A DNA stretch of 64,000 nucleotides. Source: Nitrospirota bacterium. GTDB taxonomy: Bacteria; Nitrospirota; Leptospirillia; Leptospirillales; Leptospirillaceae. Positions 43,449 through 52,487 of this stretch are shown here, piece by piece. The first letter of the stretch is position 1. The number at the start of each line of letters is the position of its first letter. The translations under genes were made by a program, and so were the position numbers. The notes beneath the pieces are model-generated. The model was not told where the DNA came from and ran no database searches. It worked only from the letters and a program-made list of their open reading frames with translations. The DNA is taken from contig JAKBXW010000003.1 of NCBI GenBank assembly GCA_021840555.1, positions 1 through 64,000 on the forward strand, in the 5' to 3' direction.

Positions 43449-44756
43449 TTGGATGCATTCAGAATAGTTGGCGGCCATCCCCTGAGGGGGACGGTCAGGA
43501 TCTCCGGCTCCAAGAACGCCGCGCTTCCGATCCTGTTTTCATCCCTGCTCGGAGGAGAATTCACGCTCGCGAATGTTCCCTGCCTCCGGGACATACGGAC
43601 CACCCTGTCCCTGCTCCGCCAACTCGGGATTCATACGGAAAGACACGACCCCCAGGACGGGAGCTCCCACACCCCCGCCACTCCGGAGGACTGGAACGGG
43701 ATCTTCACCCTTTCGGACCGGGACACGCCCGACTACGAAGCCCCCTACGACCTCGTCCGGACGATGCGGGCCTCCGTCCTCTGCCTGGGACCCCTTTTGG
43801 CGCGGAAACGCCGGGCCAGAGTCTCCCTCCCCGGAGGGTGCCTGATCGGAGCCCGACCCATCGACATGCATCTTCGGGCCTTCGAAAAGATGGGCGCCCG
43901 GATCACCATTCACCACGGATATATCGATGCCGAAACCGACGGTCTCAGGGGGACCGAGATCGCGCTCCCCTACCCCACGGTCACAGGCACGGAAAACATT
44001 CTGATGGCGGCCGTCCTGGCCAGGGGGACAACGACGATTTCCAATGCGGCCGAAGAACCGGAGGTCACGGATCTGGCCCGCTTTCTGACAGCCCGGGGCG
44101 CGAGGATCGAGGGGGCGGGAACCTCGACCATCCGCATCGAAGGGGTCGCCGAACTCCACACCGCCGACTATGCCACCATGTTTGACCGGATCGAGGCAGG
44201 AACATTCCTCGTGGCCGCCGCCCTTCTGGGGGACAGGGTCACCATCGAGGGGATCGATCCCACGCCCCTTCGCCCGATTCTCGACGTCCTTCGCGCCATG
44301 GGAGCCGAGCCTCACATCGAGGATTCATCCATGACGATGGGCGTGATCCCGCATCCTGTCGGAACGACAGTCCGGACGCTCCCCCATCCGGGGTTCCCGA
44401 CAGACATGCAGGCCCAGATTCTCCCCCTCATGGCCATCGCCCACGGCTCATCCTCCGTCATCGAAACGGTCTTCGAAAACCGGTTCACCCATGTGATGGA
44501 GATGAACCGCATGGGAGCGGCGATCGAAATCCATGGATCCCAGGCCATGGTCCGGGGAGAAAGCCGTCTGGAAGGGGCGACCGTGATGGCCTCCGACCTC
44601 AGGGCTTCCGCAGGACTCGTCCTTGCCGGACTCGTCGCCGAAGGGGAGACGGAGATCAAGAGGGTGTACCATATCGACAGGGGTTACGAGGCGATCGAAA
44701 AAAAGCTGGAATCCCTCGGAGCCCGGATCAAGCGCGTACAGGAGGATCAGCCATAA
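43449..44756 (+). CDS. murA: UDP-N-acetylglucosamine 1-carboxyvinyltransferase
   Basis: A 435-aa enzyme for the first committed step of peptidoglycan synthesis. The start motif is LRGTVRISGSKNAALPIL and the PEP-binding catalytic Cys lies in RARVSLPGGCLIGARPIDMH (Cys present, so fosfomycin-sensitive type). The start is TTG with GAGG upstream. Its stop overlaps the proposed hisG start as ATAA. Confidence 0.96.
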   Translation: MDAFRIVGGHPLRGTVRISGSKNAALPILFSSLLGGEFTLANVPCLRDIRTTLSLLRQLGIHTERHDPQDGSSHTPATPEDWNGIFTLSDRDTPDYEAPYDLVRTMRASVLCLGPLLARKRRARVSLPGGCLIGARPIDMHLRAFEKMGARITIHHGYIDAETDGLRGTEIALPYPTVTGTENILMAAVLARGTTTISNAAEEPEVTDLARFLTARGARIEGAGTSTIRIEGVAELHTADYATMFDRIEAGTFLVAAALLGDRVTIEGIDPTPLRPILDVLRAMGAEPHIEDSSMTMGVIPHPVGTTVRTLPHPGFPTDMQAQILPLMAIAHGSSSVIETVFENRFTHVMEMNRMGAAIEIHGSQAMVRGESRLEGATVMASDLRASAGLVLAGLVAEGETEIKRVYHIDRGYEAIEKKLESLGARIKRVQEDQP

Positions 44757-45412
44757 ACCCCCCCCCTCTCGTTCTCGCCCTGCCCAAAGGGAAAATGTTC
44801 GACGATCTGCTGATCCTTTTCGAAAAGGGGGGATGGGGGTTCGCCGAATACCGGGAAAATCCGCGGGCCCTGACCTGTCTCTCCGACGATGGTTCCCTGC
44901 GTCTTCTCCTCGTTCGCTCAAGCGACGTGATCGCCTATGTGGACAACGGGGGAGCCGATGCGGGAATCGTCGGCCGGGACCAGATCGAAGAGCAGAACCG
45001 GGAGATGATCGAGCCGCTCGACCTCAATGTCGGGTACTGCCGTCTGGTGGTCGCCCGACCCGAAGGATCCTCCCTGGACGAATCCGGCAAACGGACCCTC
45101 CGGATTGCCACCAAGTATCCCCGGCTGGCCGAAATGCATTTTATGGCGCGGGGGGTGCCCGTCTCGATCCTGAAACTCTACGGCTCCCTCGAACTGGCAC
45201 CCCAGACGGGGCTCGCGGACCAGATCGTCGACCTCGTCGCCACCGGACGAACACTCCGGGAGAACCGGCTCGAAATCGTCGAGGAGATTCTCCCCTCGAC
45301 GGCCCGCCTGATCGTCAACCGCGCCTCCTGGTCCCTCAGAAACAAGGCGGTCATGAGTCTAGTCGGACGGCTGAAACCGCACATTCCCCGGCAACCGGTC
45401 ATCTCGGGATGA
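44753..45412 (+). CDS. hisG: ATP phosphoribosyltransferase (short form), probable ATA start
   Basis: HisG catalyses the first step of histidine synthesis. The frame gives 219 aa from ATA 44753, reading LVLALPKGKMFDDLLILFEK, the conserved first strand of the family; the first ATG (44795) would remove it. AGGAGG at 44740-44745 is 7 bases before ATA, and ATA overlaps the murA stop (ATAA). Later motifs are DAGIVGRDQIEEQ and the PRPP loop LVATGRTLREN. Length near 210-220 aa indicates the short HisG, which needs HisZ, not seen here. Confidence 0.9.
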   Translation: MNPPPLVLALPKGKMFDDLLILFEKGGWGFAEYRENPRALTCLSDDGSLRLLLVRSSDVIAYVDNGGADAGIVGRDQIEEQNREMIEPLDLNVGYCRLVVARPEGSSLDESGKRTLRIATKYPRLAEMHFMARGVPVSILKLYGSLELAPQTGLADQIVDLVATGRTLRENRLEIVEEILPSTARLIVNRASWSLRNKAVMSLVGRLKPHIPRQPVISG

Positions 45413-45440
45413 CCCGAACCGGGGAGGGAGAACTCTTCCA

Positions 45441-46748
45441 TTGAAGAATCTGATATCACGGGTCGGCACGGTCGGGGAGGGGAGAAAGGCCCTGGTCCGG
45501 GTCCTCTCCCGGGGACGGGACCAGGAGGCGGGGAAGGTCCGGGAAAGAGTCTCCGAAATCATCGCCTCGGTCCGCGAGGGAGGAGACAGGGCCCTCCTCT
45601 CCTGGGCCCGGACGCTCGACGGCTTTTCCGGAGAAGCCGGCGACATCGAAGTCAACCGCTCACGGGCGGAAAATGCCTGGAAGAAACTCGACCATCCTGT
45701 CCGGGAGGCTCTCCTTTTTGCCCGGGACCGGGTCACGTCCTATCATCAGAGGATCCGGGAAGCGCTCCGGGACCTTCCCCCTTCCCCCGAAATGGCGGGC
45801 CTCCGCTGGACTCCCATCGACCGGGTGGCCGTCTATGTCCCGGGAGGAACCGCCCTTTATCCCTCCACCGTCCTGATGACCGTCCCCGTCGCACGGGTGG
45901 CTGGGGTCCGGGAGATCGTCGTCATCACCCCGGGGGGACCCGACGGGATCGCCCCCGTCGTCCTCGCCGCCTGCCATGTGACGGGAGTGGACCGGATCTA
46001 CCAGGTCGGGGGCGTCCACGCGATCGCCGCACTCGCCTTCGCCACCGAAACCCTCCCATCCGTCGACCAGATCGTGGGCCCCGGGAACCGCTATGTGGCC
46101 GAAGCGAAGCGCCAGCTCTTCGGAACCATCGCCATCGACATGATCGCAGGTCCCACCGAAGTCCTGATTGTCGCGGACGCCTCCGCCGATCCGGTCTTTG
46201 TGGCGGCCGATCTCCTCGCCCAGGCCGAGCACGATCTCCAGGCCTCGGCCGTTCTCCTGACCGACTCTGAAAAAATCGCCCGGGAGGTCGCAACCGAGCT
46301 CGAAACCCAGCTTGCGACCCTCCCCCGGGGAGAGATCGCCCGAAAGTCCCTCGACTCCTTCGGGGCGATCCTTCTTCTCCCCTCCCTGGATCTCGCTCCG
46401 GCAATCGTCGATCTTCTGGCGCCCGAACATCTCGAACTGGCGGTCGTAAACCCCGGCGACTTCGCCGCACGGATCCGGCACGCCGGCGCCATTTTTCTGG
46501 GATCCGGCATTCCGGAAGCCGCCGGAGATTACTGCTTCGGTCCCAGCCACGTTCTCCCGACGAACGGGACGGCCCGTTTCGCCTCCCCCGTCTCGGTCGA
46601 GACCTTCATGAAACGGACCAGCCTGATCGGGGGAGAGTCGTTCGAGAATCGGGACAGGATCCTCGAGGTCTCCGAAATCCTGGCCCGGGCCGAGGGACTC
46701 GAGGGACACGCACGTTCGGCCGCCCTCAGGCGAAGACCCGTCCCATGA
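45441..46748 (+). CDS. hisD: Histidinol dehydrogenase
   Basis: A 435-aa NAD-dependent, zinc-containing enzyme for the last two steps of histidine synthesis. Signature segments are VAVYVPGGTALYPSTVLM, GVHAIAALAFATETLP, VGPGNRYVAEAKR and LPTNGTARFASPVSVETF. Starts at TTG with GGGAGGGAG upstream. Overlaps hisC by ATGA. Confidence 0.96.
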   Translation: MKNLISRVGTVGEGRKALVRVLSRGRDQEAGKVRERVSEIIASVREGGDRALLSWARTLDGFSGEAGDIEVNRSRAENAWKKLDHPVREALLFARDRVTSYHQRIREALRDLPPSPEMAGLRWTPIDRVAVYVPGGTALYPSTVLMTVPVARVAGVREIVVITPGGPDGIAPVVLAACHVTGVDRIYQVGGVHAIAALAFATETLPSVDQIVGPGNRYVAEAKRQLFGTIAIDMIAGPTEVLIVADASADPVFVAADLLAQAEHDLQASAVLLTDSEKIAREVATELETQLATLPRGEIARKSLDSFGAILLLPSLDLAPAIVDLLAPEHLELAVVNPGDFAARIRHAGAIFLGSGIPEAAGDYCFGPSHVLPTNGTARFASPVSVETFMKRTSLIGGESFENRDRILEVSEILARAEGLEGHARSAALRRRPVP

Positions 46749-47830
46749 CGACCGACGCCCCGACAGGCTGGATCCGACAGGACATCCTGGCCACCTCCGC
46801 CTATCCCGTCGAAAAAGTCCCCGGGGGGACCCTCCGTCTCGATGCCATGGAGAGCCCCTTCGACCTTCCGGAGGCGTTCCACAGGCGTCTGGGTGAGGAA
46901 ATGGCCGGGATCTCCCTGAACCGCTATCCCGACGGATCTGCATCCGAACTCAAGGAGATCCTTGGAAAAAGCCTGTTGGGCCTCTCTCCGGACCACCTCT
47001 TTTTGGGGAACGGGTCGGACGAGATCCTCCAGACTCTCTTCCTGGCCACGACCGGCCCCCTCCTTCTGGCCGAACCCACCTTCTCGATGTATCGCATCCT
47101 CGCGGAGATGACGGGAAGGACGGTCGTGACCGCAACCCTCTCCGAAGACCTTGATCTCGATGTGGAGGCGCTTCTCGCTGCGGCCCGGAAACATCACCCT
47201 TCCCTGATCGTTCTCTCCAGCCCCAACAACCCGACGGGCCGCGATGTGAGCGAGGAGACTGTGGACCGGATCTGCCGGGAATTTTCCGGAGGAGTGCTGG
47301 TCGACGAGGCCTACTTTCCCTTTTCCGGCTGGACGGCTCTTTCGCTTCAAAGGGCCCATCCCCGCCTGATGGTTCTCCGCACCCTGTCCAAGATGGGCCT
47401 CGCGGCCCTCCGGCTCGGCATCCTCGCTGCCGACCCGAAGATCGTGGCGGAGCTCGACAAGGTCCGGCTCCCCTACAACCTGAATCTCCTGACCCAGAGG
47501 GCGGCCATTCTCGTCTGCCGGGAATTTCTTCCGGACCTGGAAAGCCAGGTCCGCTCCATCATCCATTTGAGGGAAGACCTTCTCCGCTCCCTTTCCGCCA
47601 TTCCGGGGGTCTGTCCCCTGCCATCTTCCGCGAACTTCCTCCTGATCCGGATCGGCGGGAAGGATCCCTCCGTGGTCGCCCGCGCCCTGGCGGACCGGGG
47701 AATCCTTATCCGGGACGTGAGCCGGCATCATCCCCTCCTGGCCGGCTGCCTGCGGGTCACGATCGGGACAGCCACGGAGAACGAACGCTTCGCCGCGACC
47801 CTCGCCCTCATCCTGAAAGGAACCCCATGA
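46745..47830 (+). CDS. hisC: Histidinol-phosphate aminotransferase
   Basis: A 361-aa PLP enzyme of fold type I. The PLP lysine is in LRTLSKMGLAALRLG, with SSPNNPTGRDVS and LGNGSDEILQTLF as co-factor-site motifs and VRLPYNLN later. Start ATG 46745 overlaps the hisD stop. Confidence 0.95.
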   Translation: MTTDAPTGWIRQDILATSAYPVEKVPGGTLRLDAMESPFDLPEAFHRRLGEEMAGISLNRYPDGSASELKEILGKSLLGLSPDHLFLGNGSDEILQTLFLATTGPLLLAEPTFSMYRILAEMTGRTVVTATLSEDLDLDVEALLAAARKHHPSLIVLSSPNNPTGRDVSEETVDRICREFSGGVLVDEAYFPFSGWTALSLQRAHPRLMVLRTLSKMGLAALRLGILAADPKIVAELDKVRLPYNLNLLTQRAAILVCREFLPDLESQVRSIIHLREDLLRSLSAIPGVCPLPSSANFLLIRIGGKDPSVVARALADRGILIRDVSRHHPLLAGCLRVTIGTATENERFAATLALILKGTP

Positions 47831-48453
47831 CCGAGACGCATTCCCCGGAATCCCGGGACCCGATTCTCCGCAAGGCCTCCCTCTCCCGCCACACCAGGGA
47901 GACGAAGATCGACGGAACCCTTCTCCTGGAAGGGACGGGAAAGGCCGAGATCTCGACCGGGATGCCCTTCTTCGACCATCTCCTCGACCAGCTCTGCCGC
48001 CACGGCCTTCTCGACCTCTCCCTCCGCGCCGAAGGCGATCTGGAGGTGGACTGGCATCACACCGTCGAGGATACCGGACTTCTTCTGGGGAGCCTTCTAG
48101 ACGCCGCCCTGGGAGACCGGGCCGGAATCAACCGATACGGCTTCTTCTACGCTCCTCTCGACGAGGCGCTGGCCCGGGTCGTGATCGACCTCTCCGGCCG
48201 CCCCTTCCTGGTCTACGACCTTCCCGCCGAGCGGGGAGAACGGGTCCGGGACTTCGACCTCGACCTCCTGGAGGACTTCTTCCAGGCGCTGACCCAGAAG
48301 GGCCGCTTCACGATGCATCTCCACCTACTCTCGGGCCGGAACAGCCATCACAAGGCCGAGGCGGCCTTCAAGGCCTTCGCCCGGGCGCTTCGCGTGGCCG
48401 TCGCCCGGGATCCGCGCCAGCCGGGGATCCCCTCGACCAAGGGAACCCTCTGA
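47827..48453 (+). CDS. hisB: Imidazoleglycerol-phosphate dehydratase
   Basis: A 208-aa monofunctional HisB (no phosphatase domain). Metal motifs are DWHHTVEDTGLLLG and SGRNSHHKAEAAFKAF. GTGMPFFDHLLDQL-type N-terminal segment present. Overlaps hisC by ATGA and hisH by TGATG. Confidence 0.96.
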   Translation: MTETHSPESRDPILRKASLSRHTRETKIDGTLLLEGTGKAEISTGMPFFDHLLDQLCRHGLLDLSLRAEGDLEVDWHHTVEDTGLLLGSLLDAALGDRAGINRYGFFYAPLDEALARVVIDLSGRPFLVYDLPAERGERVRDFDLDLLEDFFQALTQKGRFTMHLHLLSGRNSHHKAEAAFKAFARALRVAVARDPRQPGIPSTKGTL

Positions 48454-49079
48454 TGGGCGCTTCCCCCCGCACGGCGGTGATCGACTACGGGATGGGCAAC
48501 ATCCATTCCGTCTCCAAGGCCCTGGAGGCAACCGGCCACCAGGTGCGGATCCTCCGCCACCCGGACGACGCCTTCGGGGAGTTCGCCCCCACCCACCTCG
48601 TCCTTCCGGGGGTCGGAGCCTTCGGGGAGGGGATCGACCGCCTCGAGAAGGCAGGGTGGATCCCCGTCCTTCGCCGCTGGATCGCCGATGACCGTCCGTT
48701 CCTCGGAATCTGCCTCGGCATGCAGCTCCTCTTCGGGGAGAGCCACGAGTTCGGGACACACCGGGGTCTCGAAATATTTCCGGGATCGGTGGTCTCCTTC
48801 GACCCCGGACGGGGAAAGGTCCCGCAGATCGGATGGAACGAAGTCCGGAGAGCGAACGATCATCCCCTCTGGAGGGGACTTCCTTCCGAGCCGGACTTCT
48901 ATTTTGTCCATTCCTTCCATGTCCGGACCCCGGACCACGCGATTGTCCTCGGGGAAACCCATTACCAGGAGACATACCCGTCCTTCGTGGGACGCTCCCG
49001 GGTCGCAGCCGTCCAGTTCCATCCCGAAAAAAGCCAGCGCACCGGGCTGGCCCTTCTCAAAAATTTTGGAGCCCTATGA
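48453..49079 (+). CDS. hisH: Imidazole glycerol phosphate synthase, glutaminase subunit
   Basis: A 208-aa class I glutamine amidotransferase. Start motif VIDYGMGNIHSVSKALE, nucleophile Cys in FLGICLGMQLLFG, and His/Glu of the triad in AVQFHPEKSQ. Feeds ammonia to HisF, encoded two genes downstream. Confidence 0.96.
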   Translation: MGASPRTAVIDYGMGNIHSVSKALEATGHQVRILRHPDDAFGEFAPTHLVLPGVGAFGEGIDRLEKAGWIPVLRRWIADDRPFLGICLGMQLLFGESHEFGTHRGLEIFPGSVVSFDPGRGKVPQIGWNEVRRANDHPLWRGLPSEPDFYFVHSFHVRTPDHAIVLGETHYQETYPSFVGRSRVAAVQFHPEKSQRTGLALLKNFGAL

Positions 49080-49819
49080 TGGAGATCTATCCCGCAATCG
49101 ACCTCCGGGAGGGGCTGGTTGTCCGGCTCACCCAGGGGGATTTCGAACGCTCCACCGTCTACGGAACCGATCCGGCGGCCGTCGCCGCCTCCTTCGCGCG
49201 CCAGGGGGCGCGGTGGCTCCATGTGGTGGACCTCGACGGAGCCAAGACAGGCGTCGTGTCGAATCTTCCGGCCATCGAGCGGATCGTCGGCGCCTTCCCC
49301 GGCAAGGTCCAGCTGGGAGGGGGAATCCGGAGCCCCGAAACCGCCGCCCTCTTCCTCGACCGGGGCGTGGAACGCCTCGTCCTGGGAACCGGCGCCCTGA
49401 CCGATCCTCCCTTTCTCGAGGCCATGCTCAACCACCATCCCGGCCGATTTTACGTGGGGCTCGACGTCAGGGAAAACCGGATCGCGGTCTCGGGATGGCT
49501 GGGGGAGACCGACGGAGATCCGCGGGAAACCATGACCTCCCTGGCCTCCATGGGCGTGGCCGGATTCGTCTACACCGACATCATGAAGGACGGGATGCTC
49601 TCGGGACCCAATCTTCCCGTCTACCGGGAACTCGTCCGCACGCTCCCCGTTCCGGTCGTGGCGAGCGGAGGAATCGGAAGCCTCTCCGATCTCCGGGATC
49701 TCAGGGATGCGGGCGTCGCGGGGGCGATCGTCGGCCGGGCCCTTTACACCGGAGCGATCGACCTTTCCCGGGCGCTGTCCCTGGCGGAGACTCCCGTTTC
49801 CGGAGATGCCCCATGCTGA
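49079..49819 (+). CDS. hisA: ProFAR isomerase HisA
   Basis: A 246-aa (beta/alpha)8 barrel. Catalytic Asp in YPAIDLREG and in VYTDIMKDGM; phosphate loops LGGGIRSPETA and VASGGIGSLSD. ATG 49079 is preferred (GGAG 7 bases upstream); ATG 49076 is adjacent. Overlaps hisF by 7 bases. Confidence 0.95.
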   Translation: MEIYPAIDLREGLVVRLTQGDFERSTVYGTDPAAVAASFARQGARWLHVVDLDGAKTGVVSNLPAIERIVGAFPGKVQLGGGIRSPETAALFLDRGVERLVLGTGALTDPPFLEAMLNHHPGRFYVGLDVRENRIAVSGWLGETDGDPRETMTSLASMGVAGFVYTDIMKDGMLSGPNLPVYRELVRTLPVPVVASGGIGSLSDLRDLRDAGVAGAIVGRALYTGAIDLSRALSLAETPVSGDAPC

Positions 49820-50595
49820 AAAAGAGGATCATCCCCTGCCTCGACATGAAGGGGGGACGGGTGGTGAAGGGCGTCTGCTTCGAGGCGCTCCGGGACGCGG
49901 GGGATCCGGTCGAGACGGCCGCACTCTACGACAGGCTGGGCGCCGACGAGCTCTGCTTTCTCGACATTGGAGCCTCGGTCGAGAACCGGGGAACCCTTTT
50001 CGAGATTGTGGAAAGAACCGCCAGCCGCGTCTTCCTTCCCCTGACCGTCGGCGGGGGAATCCGCTCGGTGGAGGAAATCCGGCGCGCCTTAAACAGCGGG
50101 GCCGACAAGGTCTCACTCAATTCGGCGGCTCTGGCCAACCCGTCCCTCCTGACGGAGGGGGCCCTCCGCTTCGGCTCCCAGTGCATCGTCCTGGCGGTCG
50201 ACGTGAAGCGCGAGGGAGGATCCTGGCGCGTCTACTCCCACGGCGGCACCCGCCCCACCAGCCGGGATGCCATCGAATGGATCGTGGAGGGGGTCCGGGC
50301 CGGTGCCGGAGAGATCCTGCTCACATCCATGGACCGGGACGGGACGGGAGAGGGCTACGACCTGGCCCTCATCGAGGCGGTAAGCCGGGCGGCGGAGGTC
50401 CCCCTGATCGCTTCCGGAGGGGCGGGAACGATGGACGATTTCCGGAAGGCCTTCGAAGCCGGGGCCGATGCGGCCCTTGCGGCGAGCCTCTTCCATTTCG
50501 GGACCGTCGATCTCCGGGATCTCCGCCGGACCCTTTACAACGCGGGAGCGCCGGTGAGGCCCCCCCTCCCCGACCTCCCGGAGGACCACCCATGA
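49813..50595 (+). CDS. hisF: Imidazole glycerol phosphate synthase, cyclase subunit
   Basis: A 260-aa barrel enzyme paired with HisH. Catalytic Asp in RIIPCLDMKGGRVVKG and TSMDRDGTGEGYD; phosphate sites LTVGGGIRSVEEI and IASGGAGTMDDF. The frame is open far upstream but ATG 49813 gives the canonical start. Confidence 0.96.
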   Translation: MLKKRIIPCLDMKGGRVVKGVCFEALRDAGDPVETAALYDRLGADELCFLDIGASVENRGTLFEIVERTASRVFLPLTVGGGIRSVEEIRRALNSGADKVSLNSAALANPSLLTEGALRFGSQCIVLAVDVKREGGSWRVYSHGGTRPTSRDAIEWIVEGVRAGAGEILLTSMDRDGTGEGYDLALIEAVSRAAEVPLIASGGAGTMDDFRKAFEAGADAALAASLFHFGTVDLRDLRRTLYNAGAPVRPPLPDLPEDHP

Positions 50596-51287
50596 GCGCC
50601 GATACTCCGATACCGGATCTGTTTCCCGACGACCGGACACTCGTCCCGGCCGTCGTCCAGAACGCCTCCACCGGCAAGGTCCTCATGCTCGGTTACATGA
50701 ATCGCGAGGCTCTCGGTCAGACGCTCCGCACGGGACGCGTCACATTTTTCAGCCGATCGAAGGGTCGGCTCTGGACGAAGGGAGAAAGTTCCGGACACTT
50801 TCTCGAGCTCCGGGAGCTCCGCTGGGACTGCGACGCCGATGCGCTCCTGGTCCTGGCCCGTCCGGAGGGACCGACCTGCCACACCGGTACCGAGAGCTGC
50901 TTCGACGGGCGGGTCCTCTTTCGCCGGGAGGGACCGGGTCCCTCCTTCGAAACCCTCGACCGACTCGCGGCCGTCATCCGGGCGCGGCGCACGGAAAGTC
51001 CGGATACCTCCTATGTCGCCCGCCTTCTCTCCGGCCCCAGAAGCGCCCTTCTCAAGAAGCTGGTCGAGGAATCGGGGGAAATTCTCGCGGCCGTCTACGA
51101 GGAAAACCCCCCGGCCATCCGCTCCGAAATGGCCGACCTCCTCTTCCACCTCCTGGTCACCATGGAGCGAACCGGAACCGGCTGGGACGCCGTCATGGAA
51201 GAGCTGGAAAACCGGACCGGAAAGGGGGGGCTCGCCGAGAAGCGGGACCGCGCGAAAAAAAACCAGAACACGAAGGAGTCCCCATGA
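50592..51287 (+). CDS. hisIE: Bifunctional phosphoribosyl-AMP cyclohydrolase/ATP pyrophosphatase
   Basis: A 231-aa fusion. The HisI part shows VLMLGYMNREAL, FFSRSKGRLWTKGE and the zinc Cys in RWDCDADALLV and TCHTGTESCF. The HisE part is the helical SYVARLLSGPRSALLKKLVE and ESGEILAA. ATGA overlap with hisF and with the HIT gene. Confidence 0.95.
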   Translation: MSADTPIPDLFPDDRTLVPAVVQNASTGKVLMLGYMNREALGQTLRTGRVTFFSRSKGRLWTKGESSGHFLELRELRWDCDADALLVLARPEGPTCHTGTESCFDGRVLFRREGPGPSFETLDRLAAVIRARRTESPDTSYVARLLSGPRSALLKKLVEESGEILAAVYEENPPAIRSEMADLLFHLLVTMERTGTGWDAVMEELENRTGKGGLAEKRDRAKKNQNTKESP

Positions 51288-51646
51288 GCAAGGCCCATCC
51301 CGGATGTCTCTTCTGCCGCATTCTCCGCGGCGAAATCCCCGCGACCGTCCTCGGCCGCTCCGAACGATCCCTGATCATCGCCGACATCGCGCCCCAGGCC
51401 CCCCTCCACGCGCTCGTCATTCCTGCCCGTCACGCCGCCGACATCGGGGAGTTCATGGCGGAATCCGACGCGGATGCGGAGCTCGCCGACCTCTTCGCCC
51501 TTGCGCTGGCCTTCGCGAAAGAGAAGAATATCGACCGGACAGGCCACCGTCTGGTGATCAACACGGGCTCCGACGGCGGCCAGACGGTCGGACACCTCCA
51601 TCTGCATCTTTTGGCGGGCCGTCCCATGGGCTGGCCGCCCGGGTAG
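51284..51646 (+). CDS. HIT-family nucleotide hydrolase (HinT-like)
   Basis: A 120-aa histidine-triad protein: start CLFCRILRGEIPATVL, and triad GHLHLHLLAGRPMGWPPG. HinT enzymes hydrolyse AMP-lysine and aminoacyl-adenylates. It ends the his transcription unit by ATGA overlap. Confidence 0.93.
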   Translation: MSKAHPGCLFCRILRGEIPATVLGRSERSLIIADIAPQAPLHALVIPARHAADIGEFMAESDADAELADLFALALAFAKEKNIDRTGHRLVINTGSDGGQTVGHLHLHLLAGRPMGWPPG

Positions 51647-51652
51647 AATTCT

Positions 51653-51681
51653 TTGACAAAATGGCCGATTCAGGATACAAT
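51653..51681 (+). promoter_or_regulatory. Strong promoter of the rpsU-yqeY-dnaG-rpoD operon
   Basis: TTGACA (51653-51658), 17-base spacer, TACAAT (51676-51681); near-consensus sigma-70 signals 42 bases upstream of rpsU. Confidence 0.75.
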
Positions 51682-51723
51682 GAACAGTCTTGGTTTATCA
51701 AAACAAACAGAGGAGCTTGATTT

Positions 51724-51921
51724 ATGACAGGTGTACGGGTCAAGGAAAACGAATCCTTTGAGAGCGCCCTCAAGCGCTTCAAGAAGCAGTGCGAAAAAGC
51801 GGGCATCCTCTCGGACGTCAAGAAAAGGGAGCATTACGAAAAGCCCTCCGTCCGCCGAAAGAAGAAGGCTCTGGCCGCACGGAAGAAAGCCCTGAAGAGG
51901 GCCCGTCTGGCCGTTCGCTAA
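51724..51921 (+). CDS. rpsU: Ribosomal protein S21
   Basis: A 65-aa basic S21 of the 30S subunit: [32 protein letters not shown] and a Lys/Arg-rich end. GAGGAG precedes ATG. First gene of the macromolecular-synthesis operon. Confidence 0.96.
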   Translation: MTGVRVKENESFESALKRFKKQCEKAGILSDVKKREHYEKPSVRRKKKALAARKKALKRARLAVR

Positions 51922-51962
51922 GCGGCGGCCGTCAGGATTCACGCAGGGAAAGGCCATACGCC

Positions 51963-52415
51963 GTGGGACTTCGCGAACAGATTCTCGAACACCAGAAAGA
52001 GAGTATGCGCGCCCGGGACTCCGCCCGCCTTTCCGTTCTCCGCCTCCTTATGGCGCAGGTCAAGAACCGGGAGATCGAGAAGGGAAAGGGATCCGTCCTG
52101 ACCGACGAGGAAATTGTCGAGACCATCGCCTCCATGATCCGGAAGATGGAGGAATCCATCGAGGGATTCGAAAAGGGCGGCCGGCCGGATCTCGCGGAGA
52201 AGGAACGGGCCGAAAAGACCATTCTCTCCTCCTATCTTCCCGAACCGCTCTCCGACTCCGACATCGACCGGCTCGTTTCAGAGGCCGTGAGAGAGACCGG
52301 TGCCTCCGGTCCCAGGGGAATGGGGGCGGTCATGCAATGGCTCACTCCCCGGACGAAGGGCCGGGCTGACAACCGGGTCGTCAGCCAGAAGGTCAAGGCG
52401 GCGCTGGGATCCTGA
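51963..52415 (+). CDS. yqeY: GatB/YqeY domain protein
   Basis: A 150-aa YqeY-family protein related to the tRNA-binding tail of GatB: SARLSVLRLLMAQVKNREIE, AEKTILSSYLPEPLSDSDI and TKGRADNRVVSQKVKAAL. Starts at GTG 51963 with AGGG/AAAGG upstream. Its place between rpsU and dnaG is usual. Confidence 0.92.
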   Translation: MGLREQILEHQKESMRARDSARLSVLRLLMAQVKNREIEKGKGSVLTDEEIVETIASMIRKMEESIEGFEKGGRPDLAEKERAEKTILSSYLPEPLSDSDIDRLVSEAVRETGASGPRGMGAVMQWLTPRTKGRADNRVVSQKVKAALGS

Positions 52416-52487
52416 AAATGATCTCCCCCGGTGGGCCGGACAGAACGGGATCTCTCGTACGCCGGCCCCAATCGATCGGATCGCACA

